Translations under genes and position numbers: made by a program
Source of the DNA: Triplophysa rosa
Lineage: Eukaryota > Chordata > Actinopteri > Cypriniformes > Nemacheilidae
Reading direction: 5' to 3'
Length of the DNA: 64,000 bases
Assembly: GCF_024868665.1 (NCBI RefSeq)
Contig: NC_079892.1
Span: 1,489,394-1,553,393 of the forward strand
Part shown: positions 41,863 to 53,534 of the stretch, in pieces
How positions within the stretch are numbered: the stretch's first letter is position 1
Layout of the letters: the number at the start of each line of letters is the position of its first letter
The notes under the pieces: generated by a model
The model's database searches: none
Seen by the model: the letters and a program-made list of their open reading frames with translations, nothing else
Told to the model about the DNA's origin: nothing

Positions 41863-44800
41863 ATGGGATCTGATAAACAGCACGACTGCCTGCGTAAGAC
41901 ACGCACGACTATTGATAATGTATCCAGGCGCGCGCGCTCGTGTGTGTAAACACTTTTAATATCATCAGTGGGTATCTGCAGTGGGTATTTAAAGAGAACA
42001 GAGTAACAGAGGAAGATTCAATTCATCTGCAGACTCACGAGATTTACAGTCATTTACAAACATCAGACAATGCGCGCGTTTCGTTCGGCACATTTATGGC
42101 ATGCATGTGTTATACAGTTAGATCATATACATTTATTTATTCTAGTTCATTGTTTGACAGGTGTACATTGTATGATGGATGTTTCTCTTTAACAATACTA
42201 CACTGGCTGCATTACTATTAAATGGAGTAGTATTATAGTATTAAATATAGTTGCATTAACCTATAGCAAATGGATAAACTGTAAATAATACTTTAGTGTC
42301 CTGTTGTATTTTCCATAGTAAGGTTAAAGAACAATAGTATATAATAACTACAGTATTTTTTTCATGTGTCTGGTGGCAGCAACAATGTAACCGTCATAAT
42401 ATAAATGTCATGTAATGTGTATTGCTCCACATATCATATGAAGGTGATTTAAGGTGTTATAGTGTTTATGGGCACACGCGCACGCGCACACACACGCAGC
42501 AGCAGCATGTGTTTTCCGAGCAGCAGGTTATTCCAGACCTCTGCATGGACACGGCAGATATTTTTGACCACCAGTGTGAACATTAGAGGCTTCGTGTGAC
42601 ACTATATCTGCAGATTTAAACTCACAAACATCACATCTATAAATAGCTTTATGTAGGTTTCTTTAAATCCAGACTTGATTCACATTTAAGACTGTAGGGT
42701 TAAATCTTACTAAGTGTTACAAAATATATACGTACATTATATTGTACTTGGAAAACATGACCATGATGCTGACATTTTTATGACAAATACAATTTACCGC
42801 CAAATTGCTTTTACTTTGATATTAAAAGATGCTGGGTTGTTTCAACCCAACTGCTTCTTATTTGACCCAAAGACGGGTGGAAACAAGAGTGTATTATTAG
42901 ACAGAACCAAACTGAATTGTGTTTTTAAGTTTCGCCTTATTACATTTACATGTAGTCATTTAGCAAACGCTTTTATCCAAAGCGACTTCCGTACAGAGAG
43001 TTCATAATAAGCAATAAGCGATATGTCATATTATTTAAATATACAGATTTGATCATTTTATAGTTTATAATCTCAGATCAAGTTGGTTTAGTATCACATA
43101 CAGTTAAGGATTTTTTTTATCTCTGTGACGAAAATATCACTGCTGTCCTTCTGAATCCTCGTATCTCCAACTTTCGTGATTTCTTTCCATAAATTATTAT
43201 TCTTAGTCACCCTTTATGAGTTTAGCAAATCTCTCACCAATGAAAACTTTTAAAAAGTGCTTGTCAACTTTAACAACGCAGTACTTAATCGTTTAAAAAG
43301 TGCTGTGGTTTTTTGGACATCCGAGGTTTTGGAAGGACAGCGATGATGTGACCTTGTCTGTCATATCCAGTCTAAAGTCTCAAAATCAAATTATGAGATA
43401 ACAAGCATCAAAGTTAGATTTTCAGCATTGATTTCACTATCTTATCAATCTAGACTCAAACGAAGTGATTTTAGTTGTTGTTTTTTAACATATTTTGGAT
43501 AGCAAGGCCTTTGGGAAGTTGACTTGTGCGGTCTGGGTGTTGGTGTTGTTGGGTTGGTTGTTGAAGGGTGTTGTGGCTGCTCTCATACTTCTTTTTATAT
43601 GCAAACCTACGAGTCTTTATTAAAGCGTCTGTGTGTTTCAGGTGGTCGGTGTCTGGGCTTCCTCAGACGTCTGGAAATCGACGCCCGGTTTCGGTACTAT
43701 TTCCAGCACCCGTGGTCTCGTCTGATCGTGGCCTACCTGGTCATCTTCTTCAACTTTCTGATCTTTGCAGAAGACCCCGTGTCTCACAGCCAGACGGAAG
43801 CGCACATGATCGTGGTGGGAAACTGCTTTTCCTTCGTGGTGAATAAATACCCGGGAGGAGGATGGAACGTCCTTAAAGTCCTGATGTGGATTCTCGCCAT
43901 CATCACGGGCCTCATCGCCGGAAAATTCCTCTTCCATCGACGTCTGTTTGGTACGTTGTTTACGTACGTGTGTTTTCTGGAAAGCATGATATTCTCTTGC
44001 TGTAAGTAGCATGTTTTTCATAAAATGATTCAATCGGTTGTCATGAAATCGGTCTGCTTTCCTAAGATTTGTGTGGTTTATGACATCAGATGTTTTAAAA
44101 CATCTGTAGACTCCCTATCATAAAACAATATGGATGGTCACTTTAAATGTTGTTTGTCGATCCCTAGAGAGGCAGCCTTTGAAGGCATCACAAGTGTGGT
44201 CCTGATGTGAATGATGTGCAGCCTTTTAAGATTCTCTCTTTTGGTCAGCGTCCTTAATGGTGAAACTTGTAATCCCAGAATGCATTGCAAGCTTACCCTC
44301 CAAGATGAAATATAGATCGCAAAGTGTTTTGTGTGGTTAAAAGGAATTTAGTTACAATTTCCAATTTGGAAAGTTTGTAATTGAATGAAACTTTCTGTTG
44401 ATGGACAGACATCTGCTGCGGATGTTGTTGTGTGTGTTTTCCGTCAGGTGATTCTGACAGATCCGCTGGATTTTCTTGTTCTTTATGGATTGCTGATTCG
44501 GTGAAGAGCCGTCGCTCCTCTGACACGTTCGCTCTGTGTTGTGAGTTCTGCCGGGTCAGTGGTTCTGTCAGCTCTCTGCTTGTAGCCTGAAGCACACACA
44601 CATCTGGTTTCTGTCATAAAATATTCATTTATGAATGTATGAGTAACGATATCATAACCTGTGTGTTTTTATGAATGTGCCTTCAAATCTTCCCCAATTC
44701 TCTCGGCGCGTGTGTGATAAATGATGTATGCTCCTGCGGTTTGAATCTTAAAATGTAGAGCAGACTGTATGAACGTTATATCACTGACATCTGAGAGATT

Positions 44801-45630
44801 TCAGATCTGTTTATCGTCATCACTTTGTGTTTTTCATGTCTTGGTGAATCAGATTTTAGTGTTTGTGGTGATAATCAGGTACAGATGTGAGATACAGAAC
44901 AGATTTAAACACTAACGATGCAATATGACTAAAAGCATGGAATTAACATTTATTTGTTGAATTGATGATGCAGAGGCCGGAGGATGTGTTGAACTTTGTG
45001 AATGTGGTGTTTAGTGCAGTAAAAGTGAAGATTGTGTGTAAATCTGATTATGATTCAAATGTTTCTTTAGTCAGTAGAGGGCAGGAGTGAGTAAATGATG
45101 CCCCAAGCTGCTGTTCTGAGATCAGTGATGTTGCTTTGGATTGTCACATGGGCCAGAGATGACTGTTTTAACATACGTGTGCATCATATGACAGGCTGTG
45201 ACCTCCTTTTCTCTGATTTTACAAATGCGCAAACTGCCTTTCTATCATCTATCACATCTGTCCTATGTTCAAATTTCACTCCAAAAATATTCTGTAAAAT
45301 GAATCTTGTTTTTATCATGACAACTAATTTACCTATTCATTTCCCGTTATTTTTACTTGAAAGAAAAAAAACATATTTGTTTTGCTTCGTTTGATTGAGC
45401 GATTATTCAAAATTCACCATCATGAAATTAAATGGTTAGAAAATAAAAAAGTAAAATATAAAATACATTAGAGTAATGAAAAGTTGGTGCTTAATTGTCA
45501 AAAAAGTCACCATGCAAAAAATCCCGTAATGTCGTAGATTTTATTTTATAAGCATCACTGTATGTACTGTACTTAATATCTTCTTTTGTATTTTGGGGTG
45601 AAATGTGATCTGGATGTATTTTCATTTGTT

Positions 45631-45705
<75 letters not shown>

Positions 45706-46665
45706 GCTGATACAAAGCACGAGATCTGATTAATCGTTGTGACCGCGGTTACCATGGAAACCGCCTCTTGGGACACAGCTGGGTTCCGTGAGGGTGCGGG
45801 AGCTCTGAACCTGCGTGTAAATCGGGCATGATGAACGACTCCCGTCCCACTGCGATTCTACTGAGACCCGGCAGAGTTAGTTAGGAAGAAACCGGACTCA
45901 GCTAGCCTACATTTACCCAACGGGCCGCGGGCCTCCAGAGGGCCTATCGCCGGCAGTTTTAGCACAGATTATAATGGATGCTGCACAGATGTGAAGAATC
46001 CCGTTCGCTCACCCTAAATTACAACACACCCGAGTTTAAACCTCTTTGCGTTTGTGATATTTTTTATCGAGATCGTTTTGGAGTCCTAAAAAAGGAGCGT
46101 TTTAACCTCAAATAAAACCAAGAAGCGGACAACTTTTGGCTTTATAATCCTCCACTGGCTCCGCCACGGCCATTATTTCTACTCTTACGGTCTGTGTTGT
46201 GTCTCATTTCTCCAGCGGTCTCCCATCAGTGCAGCTCAGATCGTGAACATCGATATTGTCTGAAGAAACATTTCCTTTGAACGGAAAGAAGAGGAGGCGG
46301 ATTTTTCACATTGTATGTTTCGTATTTATCTGGAGCTCAACTTGTTTTTCATGTAGTTCTCGGTTATAATCTCTGTTGAATTGTTGACATGGAGTCTTAA
46401 ATTAATGAGTAAATGTTTAAGTTCATATTGAGTTGACATGTACTGGTACTGTGGCACATGTAAGTGCTGTTTGAGTCACCGTTGAGACATGTGAGATAAC
46501 TGGGGGTCTTCTGGTGGTCTTTGCACGTGCACAGATGCAGTGTCTAACACTGAACACTAGAGGGCTGTAAGTGCACTACATCTGATGTCGTCCCCTCAGC
46601 AGACAGCCAAACGTTGAGCTCACCGCCTCTGACACACAGTGTGCAAGTGTACTACTTGCCTTGAC

Positions 46666-46729
<64 letters not shown>

Positions 46730-49700
46730 CTGGAGAAACCCTCAGTAGTGGAGTAGACAGTCAGTAATCATCTCTTATTGTCTCGCTATTGTGCTGTGAA
46801 GCTGAACTTGATTACTACACACTGATGGACACGCACGCACGCACACACGCGCGCACACACGCACACACACACACACATTAATACAATATCTAACATACAG
46901 AGACCTGATTTCATCAATGCAGATGAATCAAGTAATCAAGTATTCAATATGTATTCAATAATTAATTGCACACTGCTACACTCACACACACGCCAGATAA
47001 CACACTACATATTGCATACTACACTCTCACAACCTGCAGAAAATATATTGCAAACTTCATACTACACTCTCTTACACACTACAGACAACACTCTATAGTT
47101 GTATACTATACTTACACTGCAGACAACTCACTATATACTACTCTCTCTCACACACTGCCGACAACATACTGCATACTACACTCTCATGCAGCGCAAATAA
47201 ACACTAGACTAGACTTTCTTACACACTGCAGACAACACACTACATACTGCACACTGCACTTTTACACACTGCAGACAACACACTGAATACTACACTCACA
47301 CACACTGCAAGCAACACACTACATACTGCCTACTACACTCTTGCACATTGTAGACAACACACTAAATACTACACTCTCACACACTACAGGAAACACACTT
47401 TATACTACACTCTCTTACACCCCACATCACGTTCTGGATATATCATGAGACTTTTTGCGCAGGTCTCGCGAGATGTTGCGGAAAGCTTTCCAATTTATAC
47501 AACTACTTTTTAAAGGGGCCATGAATTAAGACCTCAATTTTAACCCGAGCTTTTGTTGTATAAGAGGGAATCGTATTCAAGCGAACATCCTGTAAGTGTC
47601 AGAAATGAAAACGCCCTTGATACTGAAATAACAACTGTTATTGACACCAGGCTCAGCGAACGCCAGGTACTTGAATGCACCTATCTATGACAGGTTGAAC
47701 ACCGCCCCCACAGAAAAATATCAACGACTACTTCTCTAGCCCCGCCCACTGGTTCACGAATGACTTTAGCCACAAATAGTACACACTCCTGCATTTGTGA
47801 TGATTGACAAACTGGTAACCATAGCGACATATTTTTCGGCTAAAGATTCGTTTTGTCCGTCAGTTTAAACTAAACCGCTGATATGCGCTGTGTTGTGTTT
47901 ATGCTCGGAAGGCTCCATGACACAGCGCTCTTTTGCTGTGTTGCCATGTTTGTAATTAATAAGCGCCTTTATGCTTGTAGTTTGGTCTTAGATCAAAAAG
48001 CCTCGGCGCTTAGGTCTTAATAAATGGTCTGTTGCAGATTTTAAGAATTTTTGGTCTTATAAAATATATAAACAATTTGCATTTTAAGGTTTGTTTTTGT
48101 CTTGTCTTATCTGCTTATTTTTTCTGTGAAGATCTGGCAACCCTGTCACTTTAGCAAAGGGCTCTCGAGGGCGGCTAGCCCTGTGTCATATGTGCAAAGC
48201 GAGGACTTGTTTCACTGTTATTTTTATTTAGAGCGACAACATAATTAGAAACACCACATTAATTAACGTTACATGTTTGCACTTGCTAAGTGTGTCCCAT
48301 CAGGTTACAAATACTACACACTCACTTGGGATCTTCACGCCCACTAGAACACTTGGGCCAAAAACATGAAATACGTCTTGAAAGTAGTCAAGTGGTCAAG
48401 TGCAAAGACCGCAAGTGGGGTTTTTTAGATGCAGCCACACTACACCACACTACATAGTGCATACTACACTCTCACACACTACAGGCAACACACTAAATAC
48501 TACACTATCTTACACACCACAGAAAACACTCTATATCCTGCATACTATACTTTTACACCCTGCAAAAAACACACTGCAAACTACACTCTCTCACACCCTG
48601 CAGACAACACACTACATACTGCACAATACACTCTTACACAAACTACAAACTACAGGCAACACACTATATACTCTATACTACACTCTCACACACTTTTCAA
48701 ACAACATCTGCATACTACACTCTCTTACATACTGCAGACAACACTCACACACTGCTCATACAATGACATGACATGACATACTGCACTCTACACAGTGTGC
48801 ACTACATGTATTGCATGTTACACACTACATTCTGCACACTTTACAGTACACATAAATAGTTGTGATGAGTGAGTCTTTTAAAGCATATATTTCCCTCGAG
48901 TCTATAAATGAAGTGTGTGTAAATGATCTCATGTGTAGAGTATTTCCCAGGACACAAGACGAACACCTCTGTAGTGTAGTGTACTTTTATGCCATGGTCT
49001 CCATGGAGACAGAACGTTAGTTAGCGAGGTAAAGGAAGGTTAAGCAGAAGAGTTGAGTGTTAAATCACGAGTCAATGATGTGTTTATTTTGAAAGATGTT
49101 TCATGCGTGGTTCCGGCGGTCGGTCACGGCACAGATATCCCAGACTTCATTTCATGTCTGTATTAAATGTGGATGATGTGACCCCTCATGCTGTGATTCT
49201 GATGGGCGGCAGAATGTAATGTAATGTTTCATATTCACAAAATATCTGTTGTAGGAATGAACAATTTCATCCGAGATGGCGTTTCGGTCAGGCGGACATC
49301 ATAACCGTGTCATTTCAGGTTCTGACGTGTGACCCCGTACGCCGAATGAAAGCGTTAAACACAACTCTCTCTCTCTCTCGCTCTCCCCGCCATGATGCTT
49401 TGATAACCCATGTAGTCATGCAATATTATCAGGTGTGAAATTGGAGTTTTTGCTCCAAAAGAACAATGTCATTGCTCAGAGGTCGCTCTTTCATATGAGA
49501 TTTAATGGAGGTCTCATTTAAGTCTCAGATGTTTCTCCTAAAATTGCTAAGGGTAAATAAAAAGAGAAACAGTGATTGTTAAAGCACACGAAGAGTCTGG
49601 AGGTGTAAATGAATGTAGATTGTGGAGGTAAAATAATCTGGATTTGAGTAAACGTGATGAGAAATGTTTGAGTTCATATCGAGATCTTCAATAATATTGA

Positions 49701-52138
49701 CTGCAGACGAGACAAATCTGAGCTCAGTTTGACACACTGTTGACATCTCTTCTGAAACTCTCATGACAGACACATTTGTGAAATATCCGACTCTTTTTCT
49801 CACGAGAAATATCTGAGACACAAATGAGACTTAAGCAAAAGTTTTAATTTGCGCGCCATTTAATCTCGTTGCTTTAAATGAGAAATAATTGAGATATTAA
49901 AGAGATCTCATCGGTATTCAGAAGACTGCAATATCTCAAAGTTCAAGCGAAAAAGAATTGCACTCCACTGAAAACCAGCGAGACCAGCAGATTATCTTTG
50001 GCTCATGTAAGCTTGTATTTTTTCAGCGGGGTTTTATGAATAATTGTTAATTATAGGAATCTGCTAAATTATAAAAATTACTCTCACAGTCAATGTTGGG
50101 TAAACTCAGTTTGACAGGGTTATCTGGACGGACAGAAACATTCTGGTTTAATGAGCAGAAAGCTTCTTTTCATTGGTGCAGTGTCCATTATATAGTATTG
50201 CTGATTCAGGCGCTGTGTGGCCCCGAGCGGGAATCTAATGAAGAGATGAACGCTTCAGAAGCAAAACGCTGACAGGAAAATGTCTGTTTCTGGAGAAGAA
50301 CGCTTCCAAAAGCTGTAAAAAATAAACCATGAGCTGATAAACAAACTACAGAAACTATGATGCATGAGAAATGTGTGTGTGAGCGTGCGTTGACGTGGCG
50401 CCAGACTGATTTATCCCACAGTCTGGGATATTTTCATTTAGTTGAATTACACTTTCCACGGCCTCTGAATGAGACTTTTTCTGTCCGGCAAGACATGATG
50501 AAACATTACGAAAGCGTTACGAGGATAAATAATTCCCTTTAAAACTTTCTTGATGATTCATAGATAAGCGGGAACTAAGTGAATACATTCTGGATCTCTA
50601 GATCACCGTGACAAACTCATATCATGAGGAATCACATGTGACTAGGCATGGGCCGGTATGAGATTTTGACGATATGGTAACCTTAAGCCAAACTATCAAG
50701 GTTTCGCGGTATGGCGGTATTGGGGTTGCAGCTTTAAAATGTGTTATTTTAAATGTCTGAGTAAAAAACATTGAACACAATAGATTTGATCTTTAAGCAA
50801 CACAAAATATTTGGAACAGTAGTAAAAATGAACAGTATGTAAGGTTAAATTAGTGCTTCCCAAACATTTTGAAAACATGGCACCCCTTTCTATAGTCTTC
50901 TTTTAAATGCATTTCCAGTCATTAAACTTACATGCATTCATCCATACATACATACATAAATAAATTAAATGCAGATGCGCAAACAACTAATTAAGCATAA
51001 ACAAAATATAGCACAGAACCTGATGGATTCCTGCACAAAACATCTCATACCTTTGGAACGGTATAACAGAAACTTTTAGTGGTGTTAAAACCGCGACTTT
51101 TCAAACCGCGGTATACCTTGGAGCCGGTATTCAACCCATGCCTACATGTGACTTGATCTTTAAAAGATGAGAGAGTTTATAGTGCCGTGAAAACATAATT
51201 CACCGAGCCCTCTGCGAATAAAAGAAACGAATTGACAGAAAAACCGCCACATTTAAATATAAACGACCCCCATTGGCCAATCTGAAAGTTTGTCTGAGGT
51301 ATTTGATTTGGATGAATATGAAGTTTTAATGGATGGAACGGTTCGAAACTATATTAAACGCGACGGCAAACGCACAACGTTTCATTTGACGTGTTGATGT
51401 TATGTTGGTGCTGTTCTTACCATGGTAAATATGATGTAAAAAGGTGTCATCTCTGAACTCCCAGAGCACCGGATTCTCTCCGTGAGCATTCAGAGAGGAG
51501 ATGATGAAGGACTTGATCGGGTATTCAGAGCAGATGCTCAGACGTCTGAATCAATTTGAGAGCGAGACAAAGGGAGATGAAGTGAGATGTTTTATACTGT
51601 CCTTCGATCGCTGAGGTGAAGAAACTAATGAAAATATCCCGGCAGGTCAGGAATCGGACCGCTGTTATAATGTCCCTCTCCTTAGGAAATCAAAGCGGCT
51701 TCTGAGAATCAATTACAGCCGCTTGTGAAGCTGGTGGGTTTCTTTGGTTCTGAATCGGCCGAATAATGAATGACGGACAGTTAAATCAGCATTAATGATG
51801 GGTTGTGGAGATGGTTACTGCTCTGGATCAGTGAAGGTGTGAACGTTCTAAACACAAACTTCATGTTCTGTGTCTAATGACCCTGCGACTATACTCGAGT
51901 ATTGAGTTCTTACAGCGCATGACCCTGTAGACCCGGGTAAGAGTGGACAAGAGTGTCTCGTGTTATCTTCAGGGTGTAAAGTGTAGTTTCTCTCTGGTTT
52001 CTCAGGTCGTATCTTACGTCTGAAGATGTTTCGTGAAGATCACGGATCGTGGATGACGATGTTCTTCAGCACGATTCTCTCTCTGTTCGTCTTCTCGCAC
52101 ATCTACAACCTCTTTCTGCTCATGAACGGACGGATGGG
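41863..52138 (+). CDS. tmem117: tmem117, transmembrane protein 117, partial (first three coding exons)
   Basis: Multipass membrane protein linked in mammals to ER-stress and mitochondrial death signalling; its biochemical function is unclear. The exons are 41863-41893 (ATG in GGGATGG, donor TGC|GTAAG one base earlier in codon phase), 43642-43950 and 52006-52138 (donor GG|GTAAGA); the phases match. Exon 2 carries FRYYFQHPWSRLIVAYLVIF (TM1), then AEDPVSHSQTEAHMIVVGNC and WILAIITGLIAGKFLFHRRL (TM2). Exon 3 carries LKMFREDHGSWMTMFFSTIL and a third membrane segment ending LFLLMNGRMG. About 157 residues are covered. Before FRYYFQ this model has about 27 residues rich in Arg and Cys (MGSDKQHDCLRGRCLGFLRR), where the human protein as I remember it has only about four. 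The remaining exons lie beyond the right edge, as expected for a gene with very large introns. Confidence 0.92.
42940..43015 (+). repeat. Fish-wide conserved repeat tail in tmem117 intron 1
   Basis: Contains ACATTTACATGTAGTCATTT and AGCAAACGCTTTTATCCAAA followed by GCGACTTCC. This highly recurrent teleost retroelement-derived motif is recognised from general knowledge. A decayed copy lies near 680. Confidence 0.55.
45635..45696. repeat. (CT)n microsatellite
   Basis: About 31 uninterrupted CT units followed by (GT)4. Its reverse strand gives an artefactual Arg-Glu repeat frame. Confidence 0.95.
45748..45761. promoter_or_regulatory. RFX X-box-like palindrome
   Basis: GTTACCATGGAAAC fits the X-box consensus (GTNRCC, spacer, RGYAAC) bound by RFX factors, with one departure in the right half. 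It sits at the start of a CpG-rich block inside tmem117 intron 2 and could be an enhancer or alternative promoter. Confidence 0.4.
46670..46729. repeat. Compound (TG)n(AG)n microsatellite
   Basis: About 21 TG units run directly into about 9 AG units. Confidence 0.95.
46966..48850. repeat. Degenerate minisatellite in two blocks
   Basis: The recurring words are ACACACTGCAGACAACACAC and TACATACTGCATACTACACT with CTCTTACA, in diverged units of roughly 40-50 bp. They occur at 46966-47430 and 48430-48850. Between them lies about 1 kb of unrelated sequence, including a fragment starting AAAGGGGCCATGAATTAAGA near 47514. Unit lengths and sequences vary and there are no unique spacers, so it is not a CRISPR array. 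Confidence 0.8.
49511..49925. repeat. 'tctcagatatttctc' family repeat, copy A
   Basis: Contains GAGTCTGGAGGTGTAAATGA, GAGAAATGTTTGAGTTCATA, GACGAGACAAATCTGAGCTC and CACGAGAAATATCTGAGACA. The same words recur in order in five other places between 52.3 and 63 kb. Confidence 0.8.
50643..51144. mobile_element. 502-bp hAT-type element with perfect 8-bp target duplication
   Basis: Ends TAGGCATGGGCCGGTAT and ATTCAACCCATGCCTA. It is flanked by CATGTGAC at 50635-50642 and 51145-51152. No transposase frame is present. Confidence 0.85.
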
Positions 52139-52349
52139 GTAAGACCACACACACGTCTCACATCTGTCTCACGGTTATCTCAACACGTTGGAATGGTTTA
52201 GATGCGAAGAGGTTCTAAATAAGGATATAATAGGTTTTCTCTTTAGGGATGATAGTCAAAATGAATTGAAGGGTTTTGCTTGACGTTTATTTCTTAATTC
52301 TCATTTATTTCTCATTTATTAGTTGATTTCATCTTTTTATTGCGTTACT

Positions 52350-52770
52350 CATAAGAAAGAAAAATCACAGATGAGATCTCATTAATATCTCAATAATTTC
52401 TCCTAGACATCTTTCTCGACATGTCTCGTCTGCGTCTCAGATATTTCTCTTGAGAAAAAATCTGAAATGTGTCTGTCATTAGAGTTTGAGAAGAGATGTC
52501 AACAATGTGTCAAACTGAGCTCAGATTTGTCTCGTCTGCAGTCAATATTATTGACGATCTCAATATGAACTCAAACATTTCTCATCACATTTACTTAAAT
52601 CCAGTTTATTTTACCTCTACAATCTACACCTCCATGTGTTTCAACTATTACACTCTCATTTGTGCTTCTTGTTTATTTCTCCCAAACAGTTTTAGAAGAA
52701 ACTGATCCTTAAATGAGACACAACTGAGAACTAATCTCATGAGAGCAACCTCTCAGCAATAGAGATTTTG
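52350..52770. repeat. 'tctcagatatttctc' family repeat, copy B
   Basis: Inverted relative to copy A. Contains GATGAGATCTCATTAATATC, ATGTCAACAATGTGTCAAAC, GCTCAGATTTGTCTCGTCTG and TCAATATGAACTCAAACATT. Confidence 0.8.
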
Positions 52771-52810
52771 AATGAGAACAGATTTTCTGCCCTGTTTCTC
52801 ATGATCTTCA

Positions 52811-53534
52811 CTGCAAAAAATGACTTTCTTACAGGGGCGGACTGACCAGTAGGACATTCGATCAAAGTCCAGAATGGCCATCCCACCGACGGCCTACGGC
52901 CGTGACCAGGGACGGACTGGCGGCCGTATTATTAACGCAATGCACACGTTACATACAACACCAACCCCCCACCCCCCGTCGACAGAATTGGTGGAGGGCC
53001 GATGCCATCAGACACACCCTCGCCACCCCCCTCCTCGACAGAATTGGTGGAGGGCCGAATAATCCAGGGCCGAATTTGCTTCCCAGTCCGCTCCTGCTTT
53101 CTTACTTAGTATGTTTGTCTTGTTTTCCAGTACAAATGTCTAAAAAGTCTTGAATCAAGATGCATTTTCTTGATGAGCAAAATGACCTGAGAAAATACGT
53201 CTTGTTTTTAGATAAAAAATGTGAAATTTCAGTGAATATGTGCTTAATACAAGCAAAAAATCTGCCAATGGGGTATGAAAAATAATCTTGAATTAAGGTT
53301 TACCTTTTTTTCTAGATTATTTTTCTTACCCCATTGGCAGATTTTTTGCTTATTATAAGCACAAATTCACTGAAATTTCATATTTTTTTGTCTAAAAACA
53401 AGACTTATTTATAAAATAAAATGACTTGGGTCATTTTGCTGACCAAGAAAATGCGTCTTTATTCAAGAATATTTTGACATTTGTAGTAGAAAACAAGACA
53501 AAAATACTAAGTAAGAAAGTCATTTTTTGCATTG
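52811..53534. mobile_element. Palindromic element (outer)
   Basis: The ends TGCAAAAAATGACTTTCTTA and TAAGAAAGTCATTTTTTGCA are exact inverted repeats. The inner arms pair around CCAATGGGGTATGAAAAATA and TTTTTCTTACCCCATTGGCA. Removing the inner hAT insert (52832-53096) leaves a nearly complete hairpin of about 450 bp. Confidence 0.85.
52832..53096. mobile_element. 265-bp hAT-type insert with perfect 8-bp target duplication
   Basis: Begins CAGGGGCGGACTG and ends CAGTCCGCTCCTG. It is flanked by CTTTCTTA at 52824-52831 and 53097-53104. It contains an internal direct repeat of GACAGAATTGGTGGAGGGCC. Confidence 0.9.

Larger units (their letters stand above)
43951..52005. other. tmem117 intron 2
   Basis: An 8-kb intron. 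It holds a long (CT)n at 45635-45696, a CpG-rich block with an X-box at 45720-46320, (TG)n(AG)n at 46670-46729, a minisatellite split by other sequence (46966-48850), one copy of the 'tctcagatatttctc' repeat (49511-49925) and a hAT-type element (50643-51144). No further exon was found. Confidence 0.6.

Noticed and set aside
43638..44033. 131-codon minus-strand frame
   Set aside because: Antisense shadow of tmem117 exon 2, whose splice sites, phase and protein similarity are clear on the plus strand.
45491..45776. Arg-Glu repeat proteins
   Set aside because: Translation of the (CT)n microsatellite on the opposite strand.
46966..48776. Regularly spaced repeats suggesting a CRISPR array or a coding repeat
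   Set aside because: Units differ in length and sequence, there are no unique spacers, and the host is clearly a vertebrate. It is a minisatellite.
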